Source of the DNA: Oscillospiraceae bacterium
Lineage (GTDB): Bacteria > Bacillota > Clostridia > Oscillospirales > Acutalibacteraceae
DNA length: 47,489 nt
Direction of reading: 5' to 3'
NCBI GenBank assembly: GCA_015066245.1
Contig: SVOS01000012.1
Location: 1-47,489, forward strand
In this document: positions 1-7,711 of the stretch, piece by piece
How the letters are laid out: every line of letters begins with the position of its first letter
Position numbering within the stretch: the stretch's first letter is position 1
Translations under genes and position numbers: made by a program
The notes under the pieces: model-generated
Told to the model about the DNA's origin: nothing
The model's database searches: none
What the model saw: only the letters and a program-made list of their open reading frames with translations

Positions 1-522
1 AGGAGCTTCTGTGGGCTCTGTAACTACAGGAGCATCTGTAACTACGGGAGCATCTGTAACTACAGGAGCATCTGTAACTACAGGAGCATCTGTAACTACG
101 GGAGCATCTGTAACTACAGGAGCATCACCGTACTCTTCCCAAACATAAACTGTCTTTGTCTCGCCGAACTCGCCAACCTCTGTACCCTCGCCGAGCTTAG
201 CAATGTAGCCGCCGCCCTGGTTTACAAGGTTGTTAGTCTGGGGACCACCGTTACCACCGTTGAAAATAACATTTGTGCAATCATCGGGGATGTCTGCAGA
301 CCAAACATTACCATCTACGAGTGTGCAGGGAGAACCGGGCCATGTGCCGAGCTCCTCGCCGCCAAGACCGCCCCAAACGTAAGCATAAACTTCGCTCCAG
401 CCTTCGCTGTTCTCGAAGTAAACAGTTGTAGCAGCAGAAGCAGAAATCATAGCAACTGTTGCCATAGCCATAACCAGAGTTGCAACAAGAACAACGCTGA
501 TTATCTTCTTTGTTTTGGACAT
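1..522 (-). CDS. Secreted starch-binding (CBM26-like) protein, N-terminal part, cut by window edge
   Basis: The frame is open from an ATG at 522 to base 1, so only the first 174 residues are present. AGGAGG lies about 9 bases before the ATG and fixes the start. Residues 1-30 form a Sec signal peptide: KTKK, a long hydrophobic core, and a likely cut after SASA. Residues 34-130 are aromatic and glycine rich (VYFEN, YAYVW, GTWPGS, NVIFNGG, QTNNL). This resembles the starch-binding modules of family CBM26 and relatives found in Ruminococcus amylases and surface proteins. Six DAPVVT repeats follow from residue 133, then EPTEAP, which is a typical linker to a further module beyond the edge. The fold call comes from motif resemblance; whether the missing part is an enzyme or a scaffold is unknown. 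Confidence 0.75.
   Translation of the reverse strand, partial: MSKTKKIISVVLVATLVMAMATVAMISASAATTVYFENSEGWSEVYAYVWGGLGGEELGTWPGSPCTLVDGNVWSADIPDDCTNVIFNGGNGGPQTNNLVNQGGGYIAKLGEGTEVGEFGETKTVYVWEEYGDAPVVTDAPVVTDAPVVTDAPVVTDAPVVTDAPVVTEPTEAP
19..126 (-). repeat. Six tandem 18-bp repeats coding for (DAPVVT)6
   Basis: Six contiguous 18-base units, read on the plus strand as TGTAACTACRGGAGCATC, cover 19-126. They differ only at one silent purine (order A,G,A,A,G,A). They lie in frame in the preceding gene and encode DAPVVT six times. The near identity suggests recent expansion by slippage or unequal recombination. Confidence 0.97.
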
Positions 523-566
523 GATAATTTTCCTCCTTTTAATTTTATGCTTTTATAAGCGTATTA

Positions 567-595
567 ATTATAATACACCAAACATCAAAAATCAA
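567..595 (-). promoter_or_regulatory. Sigma-A type promoter of the starch-binding gene
   Basis: On the minus strand TTGATT (590-595) is followed by a 17-base spacer and a perfect TATAAT (567-572). The start site would be near 560, giving a leader of about 38 bases that ends in AGGAGG. Confidence 0.8.
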
Positions 596-679
596 GTGGT
601 TTTTCACAAAAAATTGAATATAATCTCCAATATTTTGCGGTTTTTTTCGGTAATGATGACAAAATATAGATTTTTTCAA

Positions 680-717
680 ATTTTGTAATCTTGATGTAAC
701 CCTTTGATTAACAAAAT
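680..717 (-). terminator. Weak hairpin after the CAT-fold gene
   Basis: ATTTTGTAATC (680-690) can pair with GATTAACAAAAT (706-717) with one bulged A and a 15-base loop, just after the stop of the 719-1630 gene. There is no clean U tract, so termination here is only possible. The rest of 523-718 is AT-rich and holds the promoter at 567-595. Confidence 0.25.
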
Positions 718-718
718 G

Positions 719-1630
719 TTACTTTTTACGTGCTTTTGCCCTCTGTTTAGCCTTGATTTTCTGAAGTCTCTTCTTCTGTTTTTCATATTGGTTTTCAAAA
801 TCCAGCTTTACGGTCTCGGGTTTTTCTTCAAGGAGCTGAGGATTTTTGAGGAGCTCGCGGAAACGTCTGAACGCCTTTGAGTAAATGACACCTGTTGCCA
901 CTCTGTCATCCATTACAATACCAACGGGAATGGTACGCTCAAACACCTGCTCCCCATTTTTTATTACCGGCACATATCGCATATTGCCCATGGTCATAGT
1001 CAGGCTTGTTGTACCAAAGTCGTAGGCGTGATGATAGATGTGATTTGCACGGATGCTGGCAAGGTTGGAGATAAGCAATGACTCGTGAAAGGGGCTCATA
1101 TCCAGCACAGCCTTGGGAAGCATTCCGTATCTGTCAAGAAGCTTGAAGAATTTAATGGCAAAGCCGCACAAAAAAGGAATCCTCAGCAGCACTTTAAGAA
1201 TCCCGTCAGTGGAGTTGGTGTCACCTGCCTGACGATTTTCATCTACATACTCCTGAATTTTACGCTCAACTTCAAACACGTTGTCATCAACGTCAAAATA
1301 CATCTTAGACATAGTTTCGTCAGAAGAATCCCCCGACTTAAGAACAACCATACCTACCGCAATCTCATTTCTTGAGTAAATCTTGCGGTTTACAACAAAA
1401 CGATTGATTTCGGGATATTCGCTGAGTGTACGCACATAAGCTGCCAGGAAAAGTCCCATATGTGATAGACGTATGCCCTCTTTTTTCTTAGCATTAAGAT
1501 AGTTCTTGATGGGTTCAAGAGGAATATCTATGGTCAGCATATTCTGAGCATCGCTTCGTCTGCTCATAAAATGTGTTGCAACTTCATATAAAGGTAAAAT
1601 GTTTCTGGTTCGTCGTCCGTCTGCACGCAT
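719..1630 (-). CDS. CAT/E2 acyltransferase-fold protein with degenerate active site
   Basis: The 303-residue protein resembles the catalytic domain of 2-oxoacid dehydrogenase E2 subunits and chloramphenicol acetyltransferase. It has the N-terminal strand of a CAT fold, the SNLASI segment, a MTMGN segment near 213, and a C-terminal RELLKNPQLL helix. In active family members the C-terminal motif is HRVVDG-like, with catalytic His and Asp. Here the aligned stretch is MDDRVATG (240-247), so the His is Asp and the Asp is Thr. There is no lipoyl domain and the tail is lysine rich. The start is ATG at 1630, eight bases after GGAGG; a GTG three codons upstream would overlap that SD. The gene is probably monocistronic. 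It is likely a non-classical or inactive relative; the substrate is unknown. Confidence 0.7.
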   Translation of the reverse strand: MRADGRRTRNILPLYEVATHFMSRRSDAQNMLTIDIPLEPIKNYLNAKKKEGIRLSHMGLFLAAYVRTLSEYPEINRFVVNRKIYSRNEIAVGMVVLKSGDSSDETMSKMYFDVDDNVFEVERKIQEYVDENRQAGDTNSTDGILKVLLRIPFLCGFAIKFFKLLDRYGMLPKAVLDMSPFHESLLISNLASIRANHIYHHAYDFGTTSLTMTMGNMRYVPVIKNGEQVFERTIPVGIVMDDRVATGVIYSKAFRRFRELLKNPQLLEEKPETVKLDFENQYEKQKKRLQKIKAKQRAKARKK

Positions 1631-1650
1631 TGCGAGCACCTCCGAGGTTA

Positions 1651-1665
1651 TTAACAGTTTGTTAA
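1651..1665. promoter_or_regulatory. Operator-like inverted repeat at a start site
   Basis: TTAACAGTTTGTTAA is a 6-3-6 perfect inverted repeat placed 5 bases downstream of the -10 box at 1670-1675, over the expected transcription start of the CAT-fold gene. A repressor site is inferred from position only. Confidence 0.4.
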
Positions 1666-1669
1666 TATT

Positions 1670-1698
1670 ATCATACGATACTTTGTCGAAAAATGCAA
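1670..1698 (-). promoter_or_regulatory. Promoter of the CAT-fold gene
   Basis: On the minus strand TTGCAT (1693-1698), a 17-base spacer and TATGAT (1670-1675) lie between the upstream terminator at 1719-1745 and the gene. Confidence 0.65.
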
Positions 1699-1718
1699 TA
1701 ACAGGAAGAAAAAATATA

Positions 1719-1745
1719 AAGCCTTCCGCAATTTACGGAAGGCTT
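1719..1745 (-). terminator. Rho-independent terminator of the carboxyltransferase operon
   Basis: A perfect 10-bp stem (AAGCCTTCCG with CGGAAGGCTT) and 7-base loop lie just after the oadA stop. On the minus strand it is followed by TTTATATTTTTT. Confidence 0.93.
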
Positions 1746-1751
1746 TGTGAA

Positions 1752-3152
1752 TTATACGGGATAAATCTTCTGCTCACTATCAAGCATATCGGGGTTTACA
1801 CCAAGCTCAGTGGCTCTGCGCTTTTTGAAGAAGTCAGCAGCTACCTTGGGGAACATTGCATAAGAGAGCACGTCTTCTTCCTGAACTGTGTACTGAGCAG
1901 CCTCTTCCTTGAGCTTATCAAGCTCAGGAGCAATGAGGTCAGCAGGACGACAGTCAACAGGCTGCATATCGCCGATAATCTTCTTTCTGAAGTCGGGGTC
2001 AATGGGCATGGGAGTTGTGCCGTACTTGCCGGCAACCATATCCTTGAACTCGTTTGTGCACATCTTGTATCTCTCGCCTGTGATTACATTGAATACTGCC
2101 TGAGTACCAACAATCTGAGATGTGGGAGTAACAAGAGGAGGATAACCTGAGTCCTCGCGAACTCTGGGAACTTCCATAAGCACCTCGGTGAGCTGGTCTT
2201 CTTTGCCTGCCTGCTTAAGCTGAGAAAGAAGATTTGAGAGCATACCACCGGGCACCTGATAGATAAGTGCGTTTGCGTCTGTTGCGAGCATCTTGGGGTC
2301 TAAGAGACCACTCTTTATGTACTTCTCTCTGAGAGTCATAAAGTAATCTCTTACCTTTGTGAGAGCAACAAGGTCGATGCCAGTGTCATACTCAGAGCCT
2401 GCAAGTGCTGCTACCATTGACTCTGTAGGAGCATGAGATGTACCGAGAGCCAAGGGACTTATGGCGGTATCAATCATATCTGCACCGGCTTCGATACCCT
2501 TTAAGAGACACATGGATGCGAGACCGGATGTGTAGTGAGTGTGAACCTGCAAAGGAAGGTCAACTTCCTTTTTGATAGCTTTTACAAGCTTTTCTGTGTT
2601 ATAGGGAGTAAGGAGAGCAGCCATATCCTTGATACAGATTGTGTCAGCACCTGCATCAGCAATACGCTTTGCGTACTCTACATAATACTCATCGGTGAAA
2701 ACAGGGCCTGTGGTGTAGCTGATAGCAACCTGAACCTCTGCTTTTTCCTTTTTGGCGGCATTAATAGCACTCTTAAGATTCTTGATGTCGTTTAATGCAT
2801 CGAAAATTCTTAAGATATCGATACCGTTTGCAACAGAGCGCTGTACGAAATACTCAAGAACATCATCAGCATAATGACGATAGCCGAGCATATTCTGACC
2901 ACGAAACAGCATCTGAAGCTTTGTGTTAGGGCAGTTATCGCGGATTGTGCGAAGTCTCTGCCAGGGGTCTTCGTTTAAGAATCTGAGACAAGAGTCAAAT
3001 GTTGCACCACCCCAGCACTCAAGAGAGTAAAAGCCGATTTTGTCAAGCTCTGGAAGGATGGGAAGCATCTCCTCGGTTGTCATACGTGTAGCCAGAAGAG
3101 ACTGATGTGCATCTCTTAAGGCGGTTTCGGTAATTTTAATCTTTTTTGCCAT
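1752..3152 (-). CDS. oadA: Carboxyltransferase 5S / oxaloacetate decarboxylase alpha-type subunit
   Basis: The 466-residue protein is a DRE-TIM/HMGL-like carboxyltransferase that moves CO2 between biotin and pyruvate or oxaloacetate. D14-A-H16 (RDAHQSLLATR), the carboxylated-lysine region CIKDMA with K175, and the metal-binding histidines H204 and H206 in HTHYTSG are intact. A PYC_OADA conserved domain follows to the end. There is no fused biotinyl domain; the carrier is the separate gene 10 bases upstream. That split matches the 5S subunit of transcarboxylase, or PycB of two-subunit pyruvate carboxylases. It is the last gene of its unit. The physiological substrate pair cannot be fixed from sequence alone. 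Confidence 0.93.
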   Translation of the reverse strand: MAKKIKITETALRDAHQSLLATRMTTEEMLPILPELDKIGFYSLECWGGATFDSCLRFLNEDPWQRLRTIRDNCPNTKLQMLFRGQNMLGYRHYADDVLEYFVQRSVANGIDILRIFDALNDIKNLKSAINAAKKEKAEVQVAISYTTGPVFTDEYYVEYAKRIADAGADTICIKDMAALLTPYNTEKLVKAIKKEVDLPLQVHTHYTSGLASMCLLKGIEAGADMIDTAISPLALGTSHAPTESMVAALAGSEYDTGIDLVALTKVRDYFMTLREKYIKSGLLDPKMLATDANALIYQVPGGMLSNLLSQLKQAGKEDQLTEVLMEVPRVREDSGYPPLVTPTSQIVGTQAVFNVITGERYKMCTNEFKDMVAGKYGTTPMPIDPDFRKKIIGDMQPVDCRPADLIAPELDKLKEEAAQYTVQEEDVLSYAMFPKVAADFFKKRRATELGVNPDMLDSEQKIYPV

Positions 3153-3162
3153 AATGTACTCC

Positions 3163-3561
3163 TTATGCCAGAGTTACAAGTGTAGCACCTGTCTCTACTG
3201 TTGCACCATTTGAAACATCAACGCTGGAAACTGTGCCGTCCTGAGGAGCAGGAATCTCATTTTCCATCTTCATAGCCTCTAAAACTGCAACTGTGTCGCC
3301 CTTCTTAACCTGCTGACCAACAGAAACCTTAACAGAAAGGATTGTGCCGGGCATAGGAGCCTGAACCTTTACAGAGCCCTGTGTACCTGCAGGCTTAGCA
3401 GCAGGAGCAGGAGCTGCAGCAGGTGCTGCTGCGGGAGCGGCAGGAGCAGCGGGAGCAGCTGCAGGAGCAGGAACGGCTGCACGAGGAGCAGCAGAACCGC
3501 TTACTTCTTCAACCTGAACATCATAAGAAACACCGTTAACTGTGATAATAAGATTTTTCAT
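3163..3561 (-). CDS. Biotin carboxyl carrier protein (1.3S / decarboxylase gamma-type)
   Basis: The 132-residue protein has a short N-terminal strand segment (1-20), an Ala/Pro linker (about 24-58) and a C-terminal biotinyl domain (about 62-132). Biotin would be attached at K98 in the classic EAMKMEN motif. It should shuttle carboxyl groups between the 12S-like and 5S-like subunits encoded on either side. The A/P linker is typical of carriers that swing between two active sites. It lies 30 bases after the 12S-like gene and 10 bases before oadA, in one operon. No membrane segment is present. Confidence 0.95.
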   Translation of the reverse strand: MKNLIITVNGVSYDVQVEEVSGSAAPRAAVPAPAAAPAAPAAPAAAPAAAPAPAAKPAGTQGSVKVQAPMPGTILSVKVSVGQQVKKGDTVAVLEAMKMENEIPAPQDGTVSSVDVSNGATVETGATLVTLA

Positions 3562-3591
3562 TTTATTTACCTCCGTAAGAGTTAAGTTTAA

Positions 3592-4851
3592 TTAAACTGT
3601 TGTATGCTTTTTGGGAATAGCAGCTTCACGCTTTGAGGAAAGGATATCAAGAGCTGATACCATTCTTGCTCTTAAATCATCAACTGCTACTACGTCATTG
3701 ATATATCCGCTCTTTGCGGCATTGAGTGCAGACAGGTCGTTTGCTATAAACTCAGCGATGAGCTTGTCCTGCTCTGCAACAGGGATGCTTAATTTATCAC
3801 CAAGCATAATGTAAGCTGCAGCTTCGGGCTTGATGGGAGAAACAGTAGCACCCTCCAAAGCAACAGTAAAATCAGAATTACCTACAACACTGAGGTAAAC
3901 CGCACCAACGGCCTTGCCTGTAATAACGCTTAACTTAGCAGTTGTTGCCTCGCTATAAGCCGAAAGCACCTTTTTGGCACCGCCGAGGCACTTGAAGCCT
4001 TCGCAGTCAACTGCAGTAACAACAGGAATTGAGAAAGCATCGCAGAATTTTACGAACTTTGTGATTTTCTTTATGTCGTCCTTTTCAAGAGCCTTGCCGG
4101 TGGTATTTACTACACCAACCACATTGCCCTCAAGACGAGCAAGATATGTTGCGCTTGCCTCAGAGCCTTTGTAAAGCTCTAATGTAGTGTTAGCATCAAA
4201 TGCAGACATAAAATCAGATGCAGCATTAACTTCAACATCGAGAGCCGCAGGAGACAAAGCAAGGTTATTTGAGGGAAGGTATGTAATAAGAGCCTTTGCA
4301 GCATCAATTGCCTCTGCCTCATCTTTTGCGTTGATTGCAGCACAGTTGCAGGATTTTGCATTTGCATCAAGTGCAAGCACTGCATCCTCAGACTTGATAA
4401 CAAAATCTGCATTGGAAGCAAGCAGTGCGGTTGTACCCACACATTTGCCTAAAACAACAGAAATCTGAGAAACCACTCCTGAAAGCTTGGAAGAAAGTGA
4501 AAGAAGCTTTGAAAGTGCATCCAAAAGCACATTGCCCTCAGAAATTCTTGCACCCTTACTGTTGTAGAATCCTACCACGGGAGCACCGATTTTAAGGGCA
4601 AGCTCATAAATATAAGTTAATTTTTTTGCCTGAGCGGTGCTCATTGCGCCGTCTGACTCTGAAATATCCTGACAGAAAGCACAAACTGCCATACCGTCAA
4701 CATATCCGTAACCGCAAACCGCCTCAGCAAGATTACCCTCAGCAAAAGCGGAGTTAACCTCGGTAAAAACGCCGTTGTCAAAGAACTGCTCAAGGGTTGC
4801 TTTTGCTTTATTGTCTGCAGAGCGTACCTTGATGTCATTATTATTGCTCAT
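3592..4851 (-). CDS. mmdA: Acyl-CoA carboxyltransferase (12S / MmdA-like) subunit
   Basis: The protein has two crotonase-fold carboxyltransferase halves. The first carries GARISEGNVLLDA, the usual acyl-CoA and oxyanion region. The C-terminus has the family ending, with DVVAVDDLRARMVSALDIL and a final KKH. At 419 residues it is shorter than the usual 500-530 of MmdA or PccB, mainly in the N-terminal half. ATG at 4851 is chosen because AAGGAGGT lies 6 bases upstream; an in-frame start 12 codons earlier has no SD. Being first in the operon with the carrier and 5S-like gene, it likely handles methylmalonyl-CoA or a related CoA ester. Substrate is inferred by family only. Confidence 0.85.
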   Translation of the reverse strand: MSNNNDIKVRSADNKAKATLEQFFDNGVFTEVNSAFAEGNLAEAVCGYGYVDGMAVCAFCQDISESDGAMSTAQAKKLTYIYELALKIGAPVVGFYNSKGARISEGNVLLDALSKLLSLSSKLSGVVSQISVVLGKCVGTTALLASNADFVIKSEDAVLALDANAKSCNCAAINAKDEAEAIDAAKALITYLPSNNLALSPAALDVEVNAASDFMSAFDANTTLELYKGSEASATYLARLEGNVVGVVNTTGKALEKDDIKKITKFVKFCDAFSIPVVTAVDCEGFKCLGGAKKVLSAYSEATTAKLSVITGKAVGAVYLSVVGNSDFTVALEGATVSPIKPEAAAYIMLGDKLSIPVAEQDKLIAEFIANDLSALNAAKSGYINDVVAVDDLRARMVSALDILSSKREAAIPKKHTTV

Positions 4852-4892
4852 TAAGAAACCTCCTTGGAATAAGTCGATTTTATCCAAATTAT

Positions 4893-4921
4893 ATTATACT
4901 ATTAAAATTTTGTCTTTACAA
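4893..4921 (-). promoter_or_regulatory. Promoter of the carboxyltransferase operon
   Basis: TTGTAA (4916-4921), a 17-base spacer and TATAAT (4893-4898) on the minus strand; the predicted start is near 4886, about 35 bases before the ATG at 4851. Confidence 0.75.
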
Positions 4922-4944
4922 GTAACTTTACGCGAATTTTACAA

Positions 4945-5367
4945 TCATTTTGAATCTTTTTGCGAATTGCAACAGCATGTATTGGAGAAAAGCTTATTGA
5001 GATAAAGAACCAAAAATTCGCCTGAAGAAATAAACTCGAATTTTTTAAGCAAATCAAAATAAGACTTGTCCCTGACAGAAAGAGACCAGCAATCTTTATT
5101 AAAAGCAAAAGAACCTGCTGCTCTGATTAAAATTTCAACCAATCCAAGCTCATTTGCATTCAAAGGAGCATACTCTCTGCCCTCTTCCCTCTTCAAAGGT
5201 TTGCTGATGCTGAGGCTCATATCCAGAATCTCATAAGTTGACTTGAAGGGAGCTATACAGATATAGCCTATCTCCTTGTCTTCTTCACGCATAATAAGAT
5301 ATGCGGCATCTTCTCTGCCGTATTTATTAATCAGCTCTGAATTATCTGTGGGTTTAACTGTAATCAT
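4945..5367 (-). CDS. Small hypothetical protein, GNAT-acetyltransferase-like
   Basis: The 140-residue protein is not recognised by name. It has a beta strand with REEDKEIGYICIAP near 28-40, a middle segment with ANELGLVEILIRAA, and a C-terminal WSLSVRDKSYFDLLKKFEF. This order resembles a small GNAT N-acyltransferase, where the helix before the last strands ends in a YxxYGF-like element. The acetyl-CoA loop (Q/RxxGxG/A) is not visible, so the call is tentative. It starts 7 bases after the rluB stop and is the last gene of the scpAB-dacF-rluB run. The C-terminal tail carries a CCC cluster. Confidence 0.5.
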   Translation of the reverse strand: MITVKPTDNSELINKYGREDAAYLIMREEDKEIGYICIAPFKSTYEILDMSLSISKPLKREEGREYAPLNANELGLVEILIRAAGSFAFNKDCWSLSVRDKSYFDLLKKFEFISSGEFLVLYLNKLFSNTCCCNSQKDSK

Positions 5368-5374
5368 AACTGCC

Positions 5375-6127
5375 TCACTTTACATGTCTTGAAGGGTTGG
5401 GGTCGGCAGTAAGCTTCTTGACTTCTTCGGGTGTCAGGTCACGCCATGAGCCCTGCTTAAGCATTCCAAGCTTAACCTGTCCGATAGCAGTTCTCTTAAG
5501 TCTTGCAACTTCAAGTCCCAGCATTTCGCACATACGGCGAATCTGACGATTTCTGCCTTCTCTCAAAACTATCTCAAGGACAGTTCTTCCTTCTTCTTTC
5601 TTGACAACACGAACCTCTGCAGGAGCGGTTTTTCTGCCGTCAAGCATCATACCTGTTTCAAATGTAACAATCTGTTCTTCGGTTATTCCGGGACGGATGG
5701 TTACTCGGTAAACCTTATAAATATCCTTTTTGGGGTGTGTGATAAGATTTGCAAACTCGCCGTCATTGGTAAAAAGGAGCATACCTTCGCTATCCTTATC
5801 AAGTCTGCCTACAGGATATACACGCTCAGGTATATCCTTAATAAGCTCAGCCACACATCTTCTGCCGCGTTCGTCACTCATTGTTGTGATAAAACCTCTG
5901 GGCTTATGCAGCATTATGTAACGGTGCTTAGGCTTTGCAGCAGCGGTAACACGTTTTCCGTTTACAAAAACTTTATCCTTATAAGGGTCCACCTTATCAC
6001 CAATCTGTGCAATTTTTCCATTTACCTTTACAGACCCTGCGTTAATAAGCTCCTCGCTTTTACGTCTTGAGGCAACTCCGCAGTCTGCAAGCATTTTCTG
6101 AAGTCGTACTAAAGCCATTTTTGTCAT
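5375..6127 (-). CDS. rluB: 23S rRNA pseudouridine synthase, RluB/RsuA family
   Basis: An N-terminal S4 RNA-binding domain (about 7-60, LQKMLADCGVASRRKSEELI) precedes a pseudouridine synthase domain. The catalytic aspartate is D110 in GRLDKDSEGMLLFTND, and the late motif GRNRQIRRM is intact. The family converts uridine to pseudouridine in rRNA. Length (250) is normal. Its ATG overlaps the TGA of dacF (ATGA), so the two are probably translationally coupled. An ATG three codons later is an alternative start. The pairing with dacF, gerW and scpAB is common in Clostridia. Confidence 0.95.
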   Translation of the reverse strand: MTKMALVRLQKMLADCGVASRRKSEELINAGSVKVNGKIAQIGDKVDPYKDKVFVNGKRVTAAAKPKHRYIMLHKPRGFITTMSDERGRRCVAELIKDIPERVYPVGRLDKDSEGMLLFTNDGEFANLITHPKKDIYKVYRVTIRPGITEEQIVTFETGMMLDGRKTAPAEVRVVKKEEGRTVLEIVLREGRNRQIRRMCEMLGLEVARLKRTAIGQVKLGMLKQGSWRDLTPEEVKKLTADPNPSRHVK

Positions 6128-7245
6128 TCCCTATTAAATATTAGCGAAAAAAGTCGGTAGAAAAATCCCCTCTGCTTTTTTTCCATAACGGTAGAGTTGG
6201 CTCTTATGAAAGTTTTCGCAAGCTCTCTGCCGTCCAGTGTATATGTAATCTTGCCTACAATATCCCCTTCATTAACAGGAGCGAATACAAACTGAGGCAA
6301 AAAAATATTCTTTTCAATGTCTTTGATTCGGTTTGCCGGTACCTTAAACGCCATCACTTCATCAACAGATGCAGTAACAAAACTCTCTTCTGCTCCTGTC
6401 AAGGGTATCTCAAACACCATATTTCTATCGTCAAAGTCTGCGGTTAAATACGAGGAAAAGCCATATTCATAAAGAGAAATATGGTCATTCCAATCGTCAG
6501 GTGCATTTAAGGTCACTGCTATAAGGCGTATTCCGTCCTCCTCGGCAGAAGTCACAAGGCATCTGCCTGCGGCTTTTGTATAGCCTGTTTTGCCGCCTGT
6601 GCAGCTCTTATACATCTTTAGTAATCTATTATGATTCTGATAGACCGACACTTTATCTTCGGGGTAAACAAAGTTTACTGTCTTTTCCGAAGCTGATGTA
6701 AGAGATAAAAAACTCTGGTTATTCATAGCCTCAGCCATAAGGAGAGCCATATCGAAAGCCGTTGAATAATGATTATCGTCATCCAGACCGCTGGGTGTAA
6801 CAAAATTGGTGTTTTTCATGCCTATTTTGTCAGCACGCTCATTCATAAGCTCGGCAAACTCCTCAAAGCTGCCGCTTATAGTCAAAGCTATAGCATTGGC
6901 GGCATCGTTGCCCGACGCCATCATCATACCTGCCGCAAGGTCAGTAAGCTTTACTCTGTCACCAATACGCAGATACATAGAGCTGCCCTCTGCCACCATA
7001 TCTTTTGTGAAAGTAACTGTCTTGTTATCCTTAGCAGCATACTCAAGAGCTATGAGAGCTGTCATAATTTTTGTAGTGCTTGCCATTTTCATTTTCTTGT
7101 CTTTATTATTCTCAGAAAGAACAATGCCGTTATCTGCATCCAGAAGAACATGAGCCTCTGCAGATGTGCCCAAAGCCTCTGTCTTGAGCACACCTATTCC
7201 TACAAATATAACCGAACAAAGAAATACTGACAAAACACGTTTCAT
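6124..7245 (-). CDS. dacF: D-alanyl-D-alanine carboxypeptidase (PBP5/DacF family)
   Basis: The 373-residue enzyme trims the terminal D-Ala of peptidoglycan stem peptides outside the membrane. A signal peptide covers about 1-24. The penicillin-binding motifs are all present: SxxK as STTK (56-59), SGN (111-113) and KTG (219-221). A PBP5-type C-terminal beta domain follows (about 280-360), with a basic amphipathic end. Clostridial DacF proteins often act on cortex or vegetative wall; its place next to gerW fits a sporulation-linked or general wall role. The SD (GGGGTG) lies in a small hairpin at 7253-7275. Confidence 0.95.
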   Translation of the reverse strand: MKRVLSVFLCSVIFVGIGVLKTEALGTSAEAHVLLDADNGIVLSENNKDKKMKMASTTKIMTALIALEYAAKDNKTVTFTKDMVAEGSSMYLRIGDRVKLTDLAAGMMMASGNDAANAIALTISGSFEEFAELMNERADKIGMKNTNFVTPSGLDDDNHYSTAFDMALLMAEAMNNQSFLSLTSASEKTVNFVYPEDKVSVYQNHNRLLKMYKSCTGGKTGYTKAAGRCLVTSAEEDGIRLIAVTLNAPDDWNDHISLYEYGFSSYLTADFDDRNMVFEIPLTGAEESFVTASVDEVMAFKVPANRIKDIEKNIFLPQFVFAPVNEGDIVGKITYTLDGRELAKTFIRANSTVMEKKQRGFFYRLFSLIFNRE

Positions 7246-7252
7246 AAAAACA

Positions 7253-7275
7253 CCCCGTAATAATTATGTTCGGGG
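7253..7275 (-). other. Small hairpin holding the dacF SD
   Basis: On the minus strand CCCCG (7271-7275) pairs with CGGGG (7253-7257) across a 13-base loop. The 3' arm is the likely SD of dacF, followed by TG and five T. It could act as a weak terminator after gerW or as a translation control. The stem is only 5 bp. Confidence 0.35.
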
Positions 7276-7289
7276 ATGGTTTTTAATGA

Positions 7290-7709
7290 TTAAAAAATTT
7301 CATCGTCAGCAATTTCTGCTGCTTCTTTGTTATCTTTCTTGTCCTTTGAGAAAAGGTCCTTTACCTTGTCGAACATTTCGGGCACCATGCCGACAATGCG
7401 GTCAACAGGACCATCATACTTATCAACAGAGATAAACTTTACATCGCCCTTGTAGATAGAAAGAAAACCTACAGGCTTGATGGTTACACCTGCACCTGAG
7501 CCGCCGCCAAAAGCAGGCTGTGCATTAGTGTTCTTGGGGCGGATATCAGAGCCGCCTGATGCAAAGCCGTAGCTTACCTTGGATACAGGGATAATAACAG
7601 TACCGTCAGGTGAAGAAATAGGATTGCCGATGATAGTATTAACATCTACCATCTGCTTAATTTTTTCTAAAGTTGTGTCCATAAGACCATTAATAGGATG
7701 TTCGCTCAT
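7290..7709 (-). CDS. gerW: GerW (YtfJ) family sporulation protein
   Basis: The 139-residue protein matches the YtfJ/GerW family: MDTTLEKIKQMVDVNTIIG, PVSKVSYGFASGGSD, a glycine-rich GGGSGAG and a final DKVKDLF segment. In Bacillus, GerW is needed for spore lysozyme sensitivity and germination; the molecular role is unclear. ATG at 7709 lies 8 bases after AAGGAG, while an in-frame TTG at 7715 would sit only 2 bases after it. The gene starts 2 bases past the DUF2953 stop, the usual clostridial pair. The tail is acidic and lysine rich. Confidence 0.93.
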   Translation of the reverse strand: MSEHPINGLMDTTLEKIKQMVDVNTIIGNPISSPDGTVIIPVSKVSYGFASGGSDIRPKNTNAQPAFGGGSGAGVTIKPVGFLSIYKGDVKFISVDKYDGPVDRIVGMVPEMFDKVKDLFSKDKKDNKEAAEIADDEIF

Positions 7710-7711
7710 AA

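Noticed and set aside
1..126. CRISPR-like short regular repeat at the left edge
   Set aside because: Units are contiguous without spacers and lie in frame in a secreted protein linker.
719..1630. Chloramphenicol resistance gene
   Set aside because: The catalytic His motif of CAT is missing and the length and tail are not those of CAT.
3400..3490. GC-rich repeat-like stretch
   Set aside because: It is the Ala/Pro linker of the biotin carrier, not a DNA repeat element.
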